From the NCBI RefSeq assembly GCF_025506335.1, contig NZ_JANZYO010000002.1, positions 1 to 64,000 of the forward strand: DNA of 64,000 nucleotides, written 5' to 3'. Shown one piece after another: positions 25,917 through 35,111 of this stretch; position 1 is the stretch's first letter; the number at the start of each line of letters is the position of its first letter. The DNA is from Mumia quercus. GTDB taxonomy: Bacteria > Actinomycetota > Actinomycetes > Propionibacteriales > Nocardioidaceae. The position numbers and the translations under genes were made by a program. The notes beneath the pieces were generated by a model, which worked only from the letters and a program-made list of their open reading frames with translations, had not been told where the DNA came from and ran no database searches.

Positions 25917-26555
25917 GTGCAGGTCTCCGACGACGCCTTGTCGCGTCACGAGCAGAAGGAGCGTACGCGACAGGCACTCTTGGACGCGGCGCTCGAGCTC
26001 ACCGACGAGCACGGGTTCGCCGGGGTCAGCCTCCGCCAGGTCGCGCGACGCGCGGGTGTGGTCCCGACCGCGTTCTACCGCCACTTCGCGAGCATGGAAG
26101 AGCTCGGTCTCGCGCTCGTCGACCAGTCCTTCGGCACGCTGCGCGGCATGATGCAGATCGCCCGCCAGGACCCCGAGACGTACGCCGACGTCATCACGGC
26201 CTCGGCCGCGATCATCGTCGAGCAGGTCCGCACCCACCGGTCGCACTTCGCGTTCGTCGCGCGCGAGCGGTTCGGCGGGGTCCCCGCCGTACGCCGACGC
26301 ATCCGCGACGAGCTGCGCCTGTACGTCACCGAGCTGGCGATGGCGCTGCGGACCTTCCCGTACCTCGACACGTGGAACCGCGAGGACGTCCAGACCGCCT
26401 CGCGCCTCTTCGTCAACATCATGGTCTCGACAGCCGAGCAGGTCATCGAGTCGCCCGACGATCCCGAGGTGCTGGCGCAGATCGAGACCGAGGCACGGCG
26501 GCAGATGCGGCTGATCGTGCTCGGGTACGCCGGGTGGCGGTCGGAGCCAGGGTGA
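25917..26555 (+). CDS. TetR-family transcriptional regulator
   Basis: The protein has 212 residues with a GTG start. The N-terminal helix-turn-helix reads LTDEHGFAGVSLRQVARRAGVVPTAFYRHFASMEELG, the TetR signature. The C-terminal ligand domain contains VRTHRSHFAFVARERFGG, seen in TetR proteins near fatty-acid genes, but the ligand is unknown. Its stop overlaps the GTG of an SRPBCC gene (GTGA), so the two are made together and the SRPBCC protein may bind the same type of small molecule. Confidence 0.9.
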   Translation: MQVSDDALSRHEQKERTRQALLDAALELTDEHGFAGVSLRQVARRAGVVPTAFYRHFASMEELGLALVDQSFGTLRGMMQIARQDPETYADVITASAAIIVEQVRTHRSHFAFVARERFGGVPAVRRRIRDELRLYVTELAMALRTFPYLDTWNREDVQTASRLFVNIMVSTAEQVIESPDDPEVLAQIETEARRQMRLIVLGYAGWRSEPG

Positions 26556-27004
26556 GCGTCACCGTGCGGTCGGAGGGCACCGGGCGGCTCAGCGCGGAGG
26601 TCCACGTGCGCGCGCCCGTCGAGGCTGTCTGGGCATACGTCACCGCGTGGGAGCGGCAGGGCGAGTGGATCCCGGCGACGCGGGTCCGGATGGAGGGCGA
26701 CCTGGTCGTGGCCCGCACCGGGATCGGTCCGCTCGCGTTCGACGACCCGATGCGGGTGACCTCGTGGGACCCGCCACGACGCTGCGACGTCGCGCACCTC
26801 GGCCGCGTCGTCAACGGCACGGGCACGTTCACCTGCACGCCCGACGCGGCCGGCACCGGCACGGAGTTCGGGTGGAGCGAGCAGGTGCGCGTCCCCGGCG
26901 GGCGCCTCGCTCCCGTGCTCTGGCGGATCGCCTCCCCCGCGCTGCGCCTGTCGTACGCGTACGCGTTGCGCCGCCTGCGCGACCGTGCGGAGCGCGGCGG
27001 CTAG
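26552..27004 (+). CDS. SRPBCC family (polyketide cyclase/START-like) protein
   Basis: The protein has 150 residues with a GTG start overlapping the TetR stop. The pattern AEVHVRAPVEAVWAYVTAWERQGEWIPATRV is typical of SRPBCC polyketide-cyclase-like proteins; GTGTFTCTPDAAGTGTEFGWSEQV completes the sheet. A hydrophobic ligand pocket is expected. Its last four bases overlap the last four of the convergent miaA. Confidence 0.82.
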   Translation: MSVTVRSEGTGRLSAEVHVRAPVEAVWAYVTAWERQGEWIPATRVRMEGDLVVARTGIGPLAFDDPMRVTSWDPPRRCDVAHLGRVVNGTGTFTCTPDAAGTGTEFGWSEQVRVPGGRLAPVLWRIASPALRLSYAYALRRLRDRAERGG

Positions 27005-27915
27005 CGCTCGACCACGGCGAGCGCCTTCTCGACGAGGTCGGGGGCGTCGTACGGGAGCCAGACGATCCGGGGGTCCTTGCGAAACCAGCCGTCCTGGCGC
27101 CGCGCGAACTTCCGGGTCCCGCGGATGGTCGCCTCGCGCGCCTCGTTCTCGCTCATCATGCCGTCGAGGTAGGCGAGCACCTGCGAGTAGCCGAGGGCCC
27201 GGCTCGCGGTGCGGCCCTGGGCGAGACCGTGCTCGACGAGTCCCCGGACCTCGTCGACCAGCCCTGCCTCCCACATGCGGTCGACCCGCAGGGCGATCCG
27301 CTCGTCGAGGACGTCGCGCGGGACGTCGACACCGAGGAGTCGTACGTCGTCGTAGTACGCGGTGTGCGCCGGCAGCGTCGCGGTGAACGGCCGCCCGGTG
27401 ATCTCGACGACCTCGAGCGCGCGGACGATCCGGCGGCCGTTCGACACCAGGATGCTCGACGCCGCCTCGGGATCGACGGCCGCGAGCCGCCGGTGCATCT
27501 CCTCGGGCCCCTGTGCGCGCAGCTCCGCCTCGAGCCGCTCGCGGACCGCGGGGTCAGTCCCGGGGAACTCGAACGCGTCGACGACCGCACGGACGTACAG
27601 CGCGGACCCGCCGACGAGGACCGGGACGGCACCGCGCGCCCGTACGTCCTCCAGCGCCGCACGCGCCCACCCCTGGAACTCCGCGACCGTGGCCGCCTCG
27701 GTGACGTCGAGGACGTCGAGGAGGTGGTGCGGCACTCCCCCGCGCTCGGCCTCGGGGAGCTTCGCCGTGCCGATGTCCATGCCGCGGTAGATCTGGTACG
27801 CGTCGACGTTGACGACCTCGCCTCCGACCCGTTGCGCGAGCGCCACCGCGAGGTCGGACTTGCCGGCGGCGGTGGGTCCCACGACGGCGACGACGGGAGG
27901 CTTCACGGCGACCAT
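27001..27915 (-). CDS. miaA: tRNA dimethylallyltransferase MiaA
   Basis: The protein has 304 residues from the ATG at 27915. The P-loop GPTAAGKS is at 13-20; NVDAYQIYRGMDIGTAKL and GGSALYVRAVVD are family motifs, and TRKFARRQDGWFRKDPRI is the tRNA-binding end. It puts a dimethylallyl group on N6 of A37 in tRNAs that read U-starting codons, the substrate later thiomethylated by MiaB (32960-34459). It is convergent with the SRPBCC gene. Confidence 0.95.
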   Translation of the reverse strand: MVAVKPPVVAVVGPTAAGKSDLAVALAQRVGGEVVNVDAYQIYRGMDIGTAKLPEAERGGVPHHLLDVLDVTEAATVAEFQGWARAALEDVRARGAVPVLVGGSALYVRAVVDAFEFPGTDPAVRERLEAELRAQGPEEMHRRLAAVDPEAASSILVSNGRRIVRALEVVEITGRPFTATLPAHTAYYDDVRLLGVDVPRDVLDERIALRVDRMWEAGLVDEVRGLVEHGLAQGRTASRALGYSQVLAYLDGMMSENEAREATIRGTRKFARRQDGWFRKDPRIVWLPYDAPDLVEKALAVVER

Positions 27916-27975
27916 TCTGACTGACGTAGATTCGAAGGCATCCAGCACACCGCATCACGCCAGGGAGAAAGCGCC

Positions 27976-28239
27976 ATGAGCAAGTTCGACGAGGCCTTCG
28001 AGAAGTTCAAGGGCTCCAGCGAGGACCTGGCCCGCGAGATGAAGGAGCGCGCGAGCGTCCTCGTCACCGAGAACGGTGACAAGATCGACGACGCCCTCGA
28101 GAAGGTGCGGGACAAGGCCAAGGAGATGAGCAAGGGCAAGTACGACCGCAAGATCGACAAGGCCCACGCCGTCGCGAAGGAGCAGATCCACAAGCTCGAC
28201 AAGGGCCAGGAGCCGCCGAACTCTACGCCTGCCGGCTAG
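27976..28239 (+). CDS. MT0933/Rv0909-like small helical protein (annotated family: antitoxin)
   Basis: The protein has 87 residues with a good ribosome site (AGGGAGAAAG). It is highly charged and helical: MSKFDEAFEKFKG, then VTENGDKIDDALEKVRDKAKEM. This matches the MT0933-like family, named antitoxin from Rv0909. No toxin gene adjoins it, so the antitoxin label may not describe its role. A second paralogue lies at 32747-32959. The stop codon is inside a short stem (GGCTAG...CTAGCC, 28234-28252) that may end transcription. The 158 bp to the next gene hold nothing else recognised. Confidence 0.75.
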   Translation: MSKFDEAFEKFKGSSEDLAREMKERASVLVTENGDKIDDALEKVRDKAKEMSKGKYDRKIDKAHAVAKEQIHKLDKGQEPPNSTPAG

Positions 28240-28397
28240 GGCTCCGCTAGCCCCTCGCCTCGACACGCCGTGCGCGGGTGCGAAGTCCGCGCCTCGGTGC
28301 TCTGATGGGAGAAATGTCCTAGTTTGTTCCCGCCGGTCTCGGGTGTTGACCCGCGTGGGAGCACGAGGGCACAGCCCATCGAGAACGGGGGAACGAC

Positions 28398-31300
28398 ATG
28401 TTTCGACGCGTCGTCACCTACGCGGCCGCGGCGGGACTCGTCGCCGCGACCATCGCAGCCATACCCTCAGTCACGCAGGCGGACGACGAACGTCCGTGGC
28501 TGGACACGAGTCTCGCGCCGGAGAAGCGGGCAGACCTGCTGATCGCGGCGATGACGCTGGACCAGAAGCTCCAGCAGATCTACAACCAGCCGTTCTACAA
28601 CGAGGAGCTCGACCCGGACGGCAACCCCGACGACAGCCCGGCCGACCGCAACGACTGCAACTTCACCATCGTCGGGCGCCACATCGAAGGCATCCCGGAG
28701 CTGGGCATCCCCACGTTCCGGCAGGCCAACGGCGGCACGGGCATCCGCGGCGGCGACTGCCTGCCTGAGCCGACGGCCACGGCGCTTCCCGCCCAGGTCT
28801 CGTCGGCAGCGACGTTCAACCGCGACCTGATGACCGACTGGGGGAAGGTCCTCGACGTCGAGCTCGAGGCGTGGGCCACCCAGGTCCTGTGGGGCCCCGG
28901 CATGAACATGATCCGGACCCCGTACGGCGGTCGCAACAACGAGTACTTCAGCGAGGATCCCTACCTCACCGGCGTGATGGGCAGCGAGATCATCAAGGGC
29001 ATCCAGGCCCGAGGTGTCAGCCAGGCCACCGCGAAGCACTTCGTCGCCAACGACTCGGAGTACCAGTTCGAGCGCTGGACGTCGGCCAACCGGGTGCCGT
29101 CTCGCGCCATGCACGAGATCTACCTGCTGCCGTTCGAGATGGCCGTCAAGGACGCCGACGTGTCCTCGATCATGTGCGCCTACCCGGACCTCAACTTCAC
29201 CTACAACTGCTCCAGCTCGCCGCTGCTCCAGCAGACGCTGCGCCAGCGGTGGGGGTTCGACGGCTACGTCTTCTCCGACCGGCGCGCCCAGCAGAGCACT
29301 CTTGACGCGATCGCCGCCGGCGTCGACGTCGAGCTCGACGAGTCGCCTGAGTGGTACAAGCCGGAGACGATCAAGGCGTACATCAACTCCGGCGTGATCA
29401 CGGAGGCGCAGATCGACGACCTCCTTCGCCCTCGCTACATCAAGATGTTCGAGTTCGGGAACTTCGAGCGGCCGTACAACAAGTTCCTCTGGAACGAGGT
29501 CGACCCGCTGATGGCTCCGACCGGCTCGCACGCCAAGGTGGCCAAGCAGGCCGGCGCCGAGGGCCTCGTCCTCCTGCGCAACGACAAGAACATCCTGCCG
29601 CTCAACCGGGAGGCTGTGGAGTCGGTGGCCGTCATCGGTCCGCAGTGGTTCGCCGCCGAAGCCTCGCTGCCACCGCGCAGCGGCAACCGTGCCGCGAACA
29701 TCACGGTCAACGAGCCGTTCCAGGTGACGCCTGTGCAGGGTCTCCAGAACGTGCTCAAGGACGTGAATCCCGACGCGACGGTGACGCTCAACACCGGCAC
29801 CAACATCGCCAGTGCGGAGCGGGCCGCCCGCAACGCCGACGTGACCGTCCTGATGGTCGGGGACGTCGCCCGGGAGACCTGGGACAAGAACGCGTACTGG
29901 CCCGAGGAGAACCCGAACAGCAGCGCTTCGGGCGCGCCGAACGAGACGCCCAACCTCGACCTCCCGACGATCACCGGCACCAACCAGCAGGAGCTCATCC
30001 CGCGGGTCCTGGCGGCCAACCCGAACACGATCGTCGTCATGAAGACGCAGGGACAGGTCAACATGCCGTGGATCGACGACGTCCACACGATGGTGCAGGC
30101 GTGGTACCCGGGCGAGTGGGACGGCGAGGTCGTCGCCGAGGCACTGTTCGGCGTCACCAACTTCTCCGGCAAGCTGCCTCTCACGATCGGCAAGACCGAC
30201 CGCGAGGCGGCGTACGAGACCTCGGAGCAGTACAACGGCTTCGAGGAGAACACCGGCACTCCGGGCGGTTACGGCCGCGACCCGCAGTGCATCAATCCGC
30301 AGGAGCAGCCGCCGTGCACGGTCTCAGGACCGGCTCCTCAGCGGGTCGTCCGCTACACGGAGGGCCTGAAGATGGGCTACCGGTGGTACGAGTCGACCAA
30401 GACCGAGCCGTACTTCCCGTTCGGCTTCGGCCTCTCGTACACGACCTTCGACTACAGCGACCTGTCCGTCACCGAGGTGGGAGGGGGCAACGGGCACACC
30501 GCCCTGCGCGCCGACTTCACGGTCAAGAACACCGGTGACCGCGAGGGTATGGAGGTCCCGCAGGTGTACCTGACGCTGCCTGGAGAGGCACGCGAGCCGG
30601 CCAAGCGGCTGGTGGGGTTCGACAAGGTCGACCTCGCCGCCGGCGAGAGCAAGAGGGTGTCGGTGCTGATCGACTCCAACGCCTCCAACCACCCGTTCTC
30701 GTACTTCTCACCGGACGATCCTGACGATCTCCGGAAGTGGGCGGACGGAGACTGGGTGACACCCGACGGCGACTACAAGGTGCACGTCGGCGGCTCGTCG
30801 GCCGACACCCCGCTGGAGAAGACCGTCGGTCTCAACTTCAGCAACAACGCCCCGACCGCCCAGAACGTCACCGGCGTCCGGGTGCGCGAGGGACGTTCGG
30901 TCGTCATCGAGCTGAAGGCCAGCGACCCCGACGGGGACGCGCTGTCGTACACCTACTCGGACCTGAACGGGAACAAGGTGACGCCGATCGGCAACGGCTC
31001 GGCAGTCCGCTTCACCCCGAAGGCAGGGTTCACCGGACGCACGTCGTTCCGCTACACCGTCAACGACGGTCACGGCGGCGAGGCGTCCGCACAGGTCTTC
31101 GTGACGGTGACGCCGGCACCCAAGACCAACTCCAGGATCACCAACGTCAAGATCAAGCCGAACCGTCTGACGACCAACACGCGGGCGAGGGTCTCGTTCC
31201 GCGTCCGGTCGGGCGGCAAGGCTGCTCGTGGCAAGTACGTGATCAGGGCCCGCGGCGAGGTCGTCGGGCGCGGCACGCTCAACGCCCGAGGCCGGGCGAA

Positions 31301-31415
31301 CGAGCGGATCAAGCGTCTCGGCGCCGGCAGGCAGAAGCTGCGGATCGTCTACCAGGGCTCGAAGACCGCCAAGCGCGCCGTCAAGGAGCGCACGGTCCGC
31401 GTCATCAGGAGGTAG
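28398..31415 (+). CDS. Secreted glycoside hydrolase family 3 protein with Ig-like C-terminal domains
   Basis: The protein has 1005 residues. A signal peptide ends near residue 30 (VTQADD). The GH3 barrel spans about 40-380, with KHFVANDSEYQFER and SIMCAYPDLN. The expected nucleophile is Asp294 in GFDGYVFSDRR; most family members have SDW or SDY there. The GH3 C-terminal domain (about 395-620) includes AEGLVLLRNDKNILPL, and is followed by a fibronectin-III-like domain, usual for beta-glucosidases/xylosidases. Beyond residue 810 are a cadherin-like repeat (SDPDGDALSYTYSD, VNDGHGGEASAQVFV) and a basic Ig-like tail. It probably releases beta-linked sugars outside the cell; the sugar is unknown. 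It stands alone, with a terminator behind it. Confidence 0.88.
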   Translation: MFRRVVTYAAAAGLVAATIAAIPSVTQADDERPWLDTSLAPEKRADLLIAAMTLDQKLQQIYNQPFYNEELDPDGNPDDSPADRNDCNFTIVGRHIEGIPELGIPTFRQANGGTGIRGGDCLPEPTATALPAQVSSAATFNRDLMTDWGKVLDVELEAWATQVLWGPGMNMIRTPYGGRNNEYFSEDPYLTGVMGSEIIKGIQARGVSQATAKHFVANDSEYQFERWTSANRVPSRAMHEIYLLPFEMAVKDADVSSIMCAYPDLNFTYNCSSSPLLQQTLRQRWGFDGYVFSDRRAQQSTLDAIAAGVDVELDESPEWYKPETIKAYINSGVITEAQIDDLLRPRYIKMFEFGNFERPYNKFLWNEVDPLMAPTGSHAKVAKQAGAEGLVLLRNDKNILPLNREAVESVAVIGPQWFAAEASLPPRSGNRAANITVNEPFQVTPVQGLQNVLKDVNPDATVTLNTGTNIASAERAARNADVTVLMVGDVARETWDKNAYWPEENPNSSASGAPNETPNLDLPTITGTNQQELIPRVLAANPNTIVVMKTQGQVNMPWIDDVHTMVQAWYPGEWDGEVVAEALFGVTNFSGKLPLTIGKTDREAAYETSEQYNGFEENTGTPGGYGRDPQCINPQEQPPCTVSGPAPQRVVRYTEGLKMGYRWYESTKTEPYFPFGFGLSYTTFDYSDLSVTEVGGGNGHTALRADFTVKNTGDREGMEVPQVYLTLPGEAREPAKRLVGFDKVDLAAGESKRVSVLIDSNASNHPFSYFSPDDPDDLRKWADGDWVTPDGDYKVHVGGSSADTPLEKTVGLNFSNNAPTAQNVTGVRVREGRSVVIELKASDPDGDALSYTYSDLNGNKVTPIGNGSAVRFTPKAGFTGRTSFRYTVNDGHGGEASAQVFVTVTPAPKTNSRITNVKIKPNRLTTNTRARVSFRVRSGGKAARGKYVIRARGEVVGRGTLNARGRANERIKRLGAGRQKLRIVYQGSKTAKRAVKERTVRVIRR

Positions 31416-31432
31416 TGGCCACAAACAGAGAG

Positions 31433-31472
31433 GAACAGGGCCCTCGGTGCTGCGGCACCGGGGGTCCTGTTC
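31433..31472. terminator. Terminator between the GH3 gene and its convergent neighbour
   Basis: An 18-base arm (31433-31450, starting GAACAGGGCC) pairs with 31455-31472 at 15 of 18 positions around a TGCG loop, in the 64-bp gap between convergent stops. Confidence 0.7.
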
Positions 31473-31479
31473 GTGTCGA

Positions 31480-32157
31480 CTACTCCTCGCGTCTCCACTC
31501 CGCGACCCAGTAGCCGACGCCGTACGGGGCCGCGTCGTAGCGCAGCCGCGCGCGCCACGACGCCGCGGTGGGGTTGCTGTCCGCGCGGACGGTCGCGCCG
31601 AGCGCCCTCAGCGCCGGCGCCCCGCTCGCCCAGAGCTCGGCTGCCCGGTCGAGATCGAGGTCGGCGAGGGCTTCGGTGTCGGGGCCCGCGAGCGCGGTGC
31701 TGACCGCCGCGTCGAACGCGAGGGCCCGTACGTCCACGTGGCCGGGCGCGCTCTCGTCCCGCTTCGCGGTGCCGTCGGCGAGCACGACCAGCGCCGTACG
31801 CGCGCCGGGACGCAGCGCGAGAGCCGAGCCGCTGGTCTCGTGGTACTCCCGCGGCACGTCGGCAGCCACCCGGTCGAGGAGCCACGCGCCGAGCGGGAGC
31901 GCCGACCCGGCACGTACGCCTCTGGTCGCCGGCGCCGCCTCGCCGTACCCGTACGGCGAGAAGTCCGCGCGTACGTCGGTGAACGACACGGCAGCCGGGC
32001 CCGGTGCGACCACCACGACACGGTCGGCCGACGACGTCGCGGCGCCGACCGCCTCGAGCACGCACGCCCGCAGCGGCTCCAGCTCGTCGGCCGCCCCCGC
32101 GGCGATCTCCGGGACGAGCAGCGGCGTCTGCGGGACCACGGCGACGGAGAGGAGCAC
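31480..32157 (-). CDS. Extradiol dioxygenase-like protein of the Rv2728c type
   Basis: The protein has 225 residues with a GTG start. The start VVPQTPLLVPEIAAG and later VVVVAPGP and TALVVLADGTAKRDESAPGH resemble the LigB/class III extradiol dioxygenase-like fold. Between miaA and miaB, mycobacteria carry Rv2728c of similar size, so this is the likely orthologue. The usual metal-binding histidine in the first motif (PHTP-type) is glutamine here, so it may not be an active dioxygenase. The role is unknown. Confidence 0.6.
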   Translation of the reverse strand: MLLSVAVVPQTPLLVPEIAAGAADELEPLRACVLEAVGAATSSADRVVVVAPGPAAVSFTDVRADFSPYGYGEAAPATRGVRAGSALPLGAWLLDRVAADVPREYHETSGSALALRPGARTALVVLADGTAKRDESAPGHVDVRALAFDAAVSTALAGPDTEALADLDLDRAAELWASGAPALRALGATVRADSNPTAASWRARLRYDAAPYGVGYWVAEWRREE

Positions 32158-32205
32158 GCTCCGAGGCTAGCCCCCGCCCCGGTCGGGACGCCTAGAGTGC
32201 TGGAC

Positions 32206-32673
32206 ATGAGTCATGCCCTGGTGCCCGCGTCGTACGTCCTGCTCCTGCGAGGACCTCGCGGCGACGAGGAGATCCTCCTCCACCTCCGCCAGAACACCGG
32301 CTTCCGCGACGGGCGGTGGGCGACGATCGCGGGGCACGTCGACCCGGACGAGTCGGCACGGACAGCCGCCCAGCGCGAGGCGTACGAGGAGGCGGGCGTC
32401 TCGATCGCGCCCGACGCGCTCGAGCCGTTGACGACCCTCCACCGGTGGGTCCAGGGCGGGCCCGCGGTGGAGCAGCGCGTCGACTTCTTCTGGATCGCGC
32501 GCTCGTGGAGCGGCGAGCCGCGCATCGCCGAGCCGGAGAAGTCCGCCGACCAGCGGTGGTTCCGTCTGCGCGACCTTCCCCAGCCCGGTGTCGAGCACGA
32601 GATGATCGTGATCGAGGCCTATCTCCGCGGCCTGGTGCCGCCCATCCTCACGCTCACCTCCCACGCGGGCTGA
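32206..32673 (+). CDS. Nudix hydrolase
   Basis: The protein has 155 residues. The Nudix box is complete: GHVDPDESARTAAQREAYEEAGV, with the REXXEE-type glutamates for Mg2+ and the diphosphate. It hydrolyses a nucleoside diphosphate linked to another group; the substrate cannot be told. The N-terminal strand ASYVLLLRGPRGDEEILLHLRQ is typical of the small housekeeping Nudix proteins. It is divergent from the Rv2728c-like gene (48-bp gap) and 73 bp upstream of an MT0933-like gene. Confidence 0.9.
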   Translation: MSHALVPASYVLLLRGPRGDEEILLHLRQNTGFRDGRWATIAGHVDPDESARTAAQREAYEEAGVSIAPDALEPLTTLHRWVQGGPAVEQRVDFFWIARSWSGEPRIAEPEKSADQRWFRLRDLPQPGVEHEMIVIEAYLRGLVPPILTLTSHAG

Positions 32674-32746
32674 GTCGGCGCGCGAAAAACGGACAGCCGT
32701 ATTACGTTTCCCCCGGAAACATCATTTCGACCAGACGGGGGAACCC

Positions 32747-32959
32747 ATGGGAGCGTTCGACAAGTTGCAGGACGGCGCCGAGGACCTGAAGGACAAGGCA
32801 CAGGCCTTCCTCCAGGAGCACGGCGACAAGATCGACTCGGGGATCGACAAGGCGTCCGACTTCGTCGAAGACAAGACCGGCGGCAAGGTCAACCTCGACA
32901 AGGCTGCCGACGTCCTCAAGGACGGCATCGACAAGCTCGACGGCGAGCCGACGAGCTGA
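32747..32959 (+). CDS. MT0933/Rv0909-like small helical protein, second copy
   Basis: The protein has 70 residues, rich in Lys, Asp and Glu, with GAFDKLQDGAEDLKDKAQAFL and HGDKIDSGIDKASDFVEDKTGG. It shares the xGDKID and KxxDKxxE pattern with the protein at 27976-28239. A GGGGGAA ribosome site precedes the ATG, and upstream lies a 15-bp palindrome GTTTCC-CCC-GGAAAC (32706-32720), possibly an operator. No toxin gene adjoins. It ends against the miaB stop. Confidence 0.75.
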   Translation: MGAFDKLQDGAEDLKDKAQAFLQEHGDKIDSGIDKASDFVEDKTGGKVNLDKAADVLKDGIDKLDGEPTS

Positions 32960-34459
32960 TCAGCAGGCGCAGGCCGGACCGTCGCTGACGGGCGCAGGAG
33001 CCGGAGCGCCGATGGTCGGCATGCCGAGTCCGACCCCGACCGGGGCAGGAGCAGCGTTGCGGGCCTCCCAGGCGTCACCGGCGCGCGTACGGCGCACCGC
33101 GAGCGGCGTCCCATCTGCCATCAGGTGGTGGGGCGCCGCTTGCGTGATCTCCACCTCGACCACGTCGCCAGGGCGCACCTCGACGCCGTCGGGCCGCGCG
33201 AAGTGCACGAGCCGGTTGTCCCGCGCACGGCCGGTGAGGCGCTGAGTCGCCCCGTCCTTCTTGCCGCCCTTGCCGGCGCTCGTGTCAGCCACCAGCAGCT
33301 CGACCGTCGTCCCGACGAGGGCCTTGTTCTCTTCCCAGGCGATCTCGTTGACGAGCGCCACCAGCCGGTCGTACCGCTCCTGGACGACGGCCTTCGGGAG
33401 CTGCTCCTCCATCGTCGCGGCAGGGGTGCCGGGACGCGGTGAGTACTGGAAGGTGTACGCCGAGCTGAACCGCGCCTGTCGTACGACGTCCATCGTCTCG
33501 AGGAAGTCCTCCTCGGTCTCGCCGGGGAACCCGACGATGATGTCCGTCGTGATCGCGGCGTCCGGCATCGCGGCGCGGACCCGCTCGATGATGCCGAGGA
33601 AGCGCTCCTTGCGGTACGAGCGGCGCATCGCCTTCAGGACGCGGTCCGACCCCGACTGCAGCGGCATGTGCAGCTGCGGCATGACGTTCGGCGTCTGCGC
33701 CATCGCCTCGATGACGTCGTCGGTGAACGCGGCCGGGTGCGGGGAGGTGAAGCGGACCCGCTGCAGCCCTTCGATCTCGCCGCACGCGCGCAGCAGCTTG
33801 CCGAACGCGAGCCGGTCTCCGAACTCCACGCCGTACGAGTTGACGTTCTGGCCGAGCAGCGTGACCTCGACGACCCCCTCGGCGACCAGCGCCTCGATCT
33901 CGGCGAGGATCTCGCCGGGGCGGCGGTCCTTCTCCTTGCCGCGCAGGCTCGGCACGATGCAGAACGTGCAGGTGTTGTTGCAGCCGACGCTGATCGACAC
34001 CCAGGCCGCGAACGCCGACTCGCGCTTGGTCGGCAGCGTCGACGGGAAGACCTCGAGCGACTCGAGGATCTCGACCTGGCTCTCCTCCTGGACCCGCGCG
34101 CGGTCGAGCAGCGCCGGCAGGGAGCCGATGTTGTGGGTGCCGAAGACGACGTCGACGTACGGCGCGCGCTTCGTGATCGTGTCGCGGTCCTTCTGGGCGA
34201 GGCAGCCGCCGACGGCGATCTGCATGCCCGGGTTCTCCCGCTTGATGCTCGCGATGTGGCCGAGCGTGCCGTACAGCCGGTTGTCGGCGTTCTCACGCAC
34301 CGCACAGGTGTTGAACACGACGACGTCGGCGGGCTTCTCGTCGGCCGCGGCCGGCGGCGCCGCCACGTAGCCCGCGTCCTCGAGCAGACCCGACAGGCGC
34401 TCGGAGTCGTGCACGTTCATCTGGCACCCGTAGGTGCGCACCTCATACGTCTTCGGCAT
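32960..34459 (-). CDS. miaB: tRNA-2-methylthio-N6-dimethylallyladenosine synthase MiaB
   Basis: The protein has 499 residues from the ATG at 34459 (family start [22 protein letters not shown] just upstream). The auxiliary cluster cysteines are Cys12, Cys52 ([10 protein letters not shown]) and Cys86 (VGGCLAQK); the radical-SAM triad is Cys160, Cys164, Cys167 (CNNTCTFC). A TRAM domain follows, then an extra Ala/Pro-rich tail ending in CAC, longer than usual. It adds a methylthio group to the MiaA product at tRNA A37. Confidence 0.96.
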   Translation of the reverse strand: MPKTYEVRTYGCQMNVHDSERLSGLLEDAGYVAAPPAAADEKPADVVVFNTCAVRENADNRLYGTLGHIASIKRENPGMQIAVGGCLAQKDRDTITKRAPYVDVVFGTHNIGSLPALLDRARVQEESQVEILESLEVFPSTLPTKRESAFAAWVSISVGCNNTCTFCIVPSLRGKEKDRRPGEILAEIEALVAEGVVEVTLLGQNVNSYGVEFGDRLAFGKLLRACGEIEGLQRVRFTSPHPAAFTDDVIEAMAQTPNVMPQLHMPLQSGSDRVLKAMRRSYRKERFLGIIERVRAAMPDAAITTDIIVGFPGETEEDFLETMDVVRQARFSSAYTFQYSPRPGTPAATMEEQLPKAVVQERYDRLVALVNEIAWEENKALVGTTVELLVADTSAGKGGKKDGATQRLTGRARDNRLVHFARPDGVEVRPGDVVEVEITQAAPHHLMADGTPLAVRRTRAGDAWEARNAAPAPVGVGLGMPTIGAPAPAPVSDGPACAC

Positions 34460-34538
34460 AGCCCTCCCAGGGTACGCGGCGGCTGGCCGTGCCCCCCTGT
34501 GCCTCCCCAGTGGACACCTGCCGCTGCAACAATGCGCC

Positions 34539-35024
34539 ATGCCCCGCCTCCGTCGTACGGCGCGCGTCCTCTCGACCGTGGTCGCCGCCGTCCTCGCACT
34601 CGCCCTGGCGTTCGCCGCGGCCGACGCGTACACGGGCCGCCAGACCCGCGAAGTGGCCATTCCTCCCGATGACGCCACGCCCGAGCAGGTGGTCGCTGCC
34701 TACGTCGACGCGCTCGACGCCCATGACTGCGACACCGCGTCGGCCCTGCGCACGCGGGACTCGAGTGAATCCGCCCTGTCCTGGTGCGAGTCGGTGGCCT
34801 CCCTCGAGGAGATCGAGGTCGGCGTCCACTTCCCGGAGTCCCGCGGGTACACCGAGGCGGAGCCCAGGGAAGAGCTGGTCGGCGTCGGCGTGACCTTCAA
34901 TCTGCAGTGGCGGCCGTTCCGCGACGACGGGTGGATCGAGGAAGGCAGAACCACGTGGGGATACACCCTCGCACGCGAGGCGGAGACCCATCCGTGGCGC
35001 ATCGTCGACGAGGGAACGGCATGA
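34539..35024 (+). CDS. Hypothetical secreted or membrane-anchored protein
   Basis: The protein has 161 residues with an N-terminal hydrophobic segment at about 8-28 ([18 protein letters not shown]). It could be a signal peptide or an anchor. The rest has an NTF2/DUF4878-like look ([25 protein letters not shown], then ALSWCES, and a final WRIVDEGTA strand) with two cysteines that could pair. No family is assigned with confidence. It is divergent from miaB and 87 bp upstream of the glu operon. Confidence 0.7.
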   Translation: MPRLRRTARVLSTVVAAVLALALAFAAADAYTGRQTREVAIPPDDATPEQVVAAYVDALDAHDCDTASALRTRDSSESALSWCESVASLEEIEVGVHFPESRGYTEAEPREELVGVGVTFNLQWRPFRDDGWIEEGRTTWGYTLAREAETHPWRIVDEGTA

Positions 35025-35111
35025 GGGTCGGCGGTCACGTTCTCACAACAACCGCGGGGGCGTCACGGTACCGAGTTGGTCCGGCCGCGGGCCTCACCGT
35101 ACCTTTCTCAC

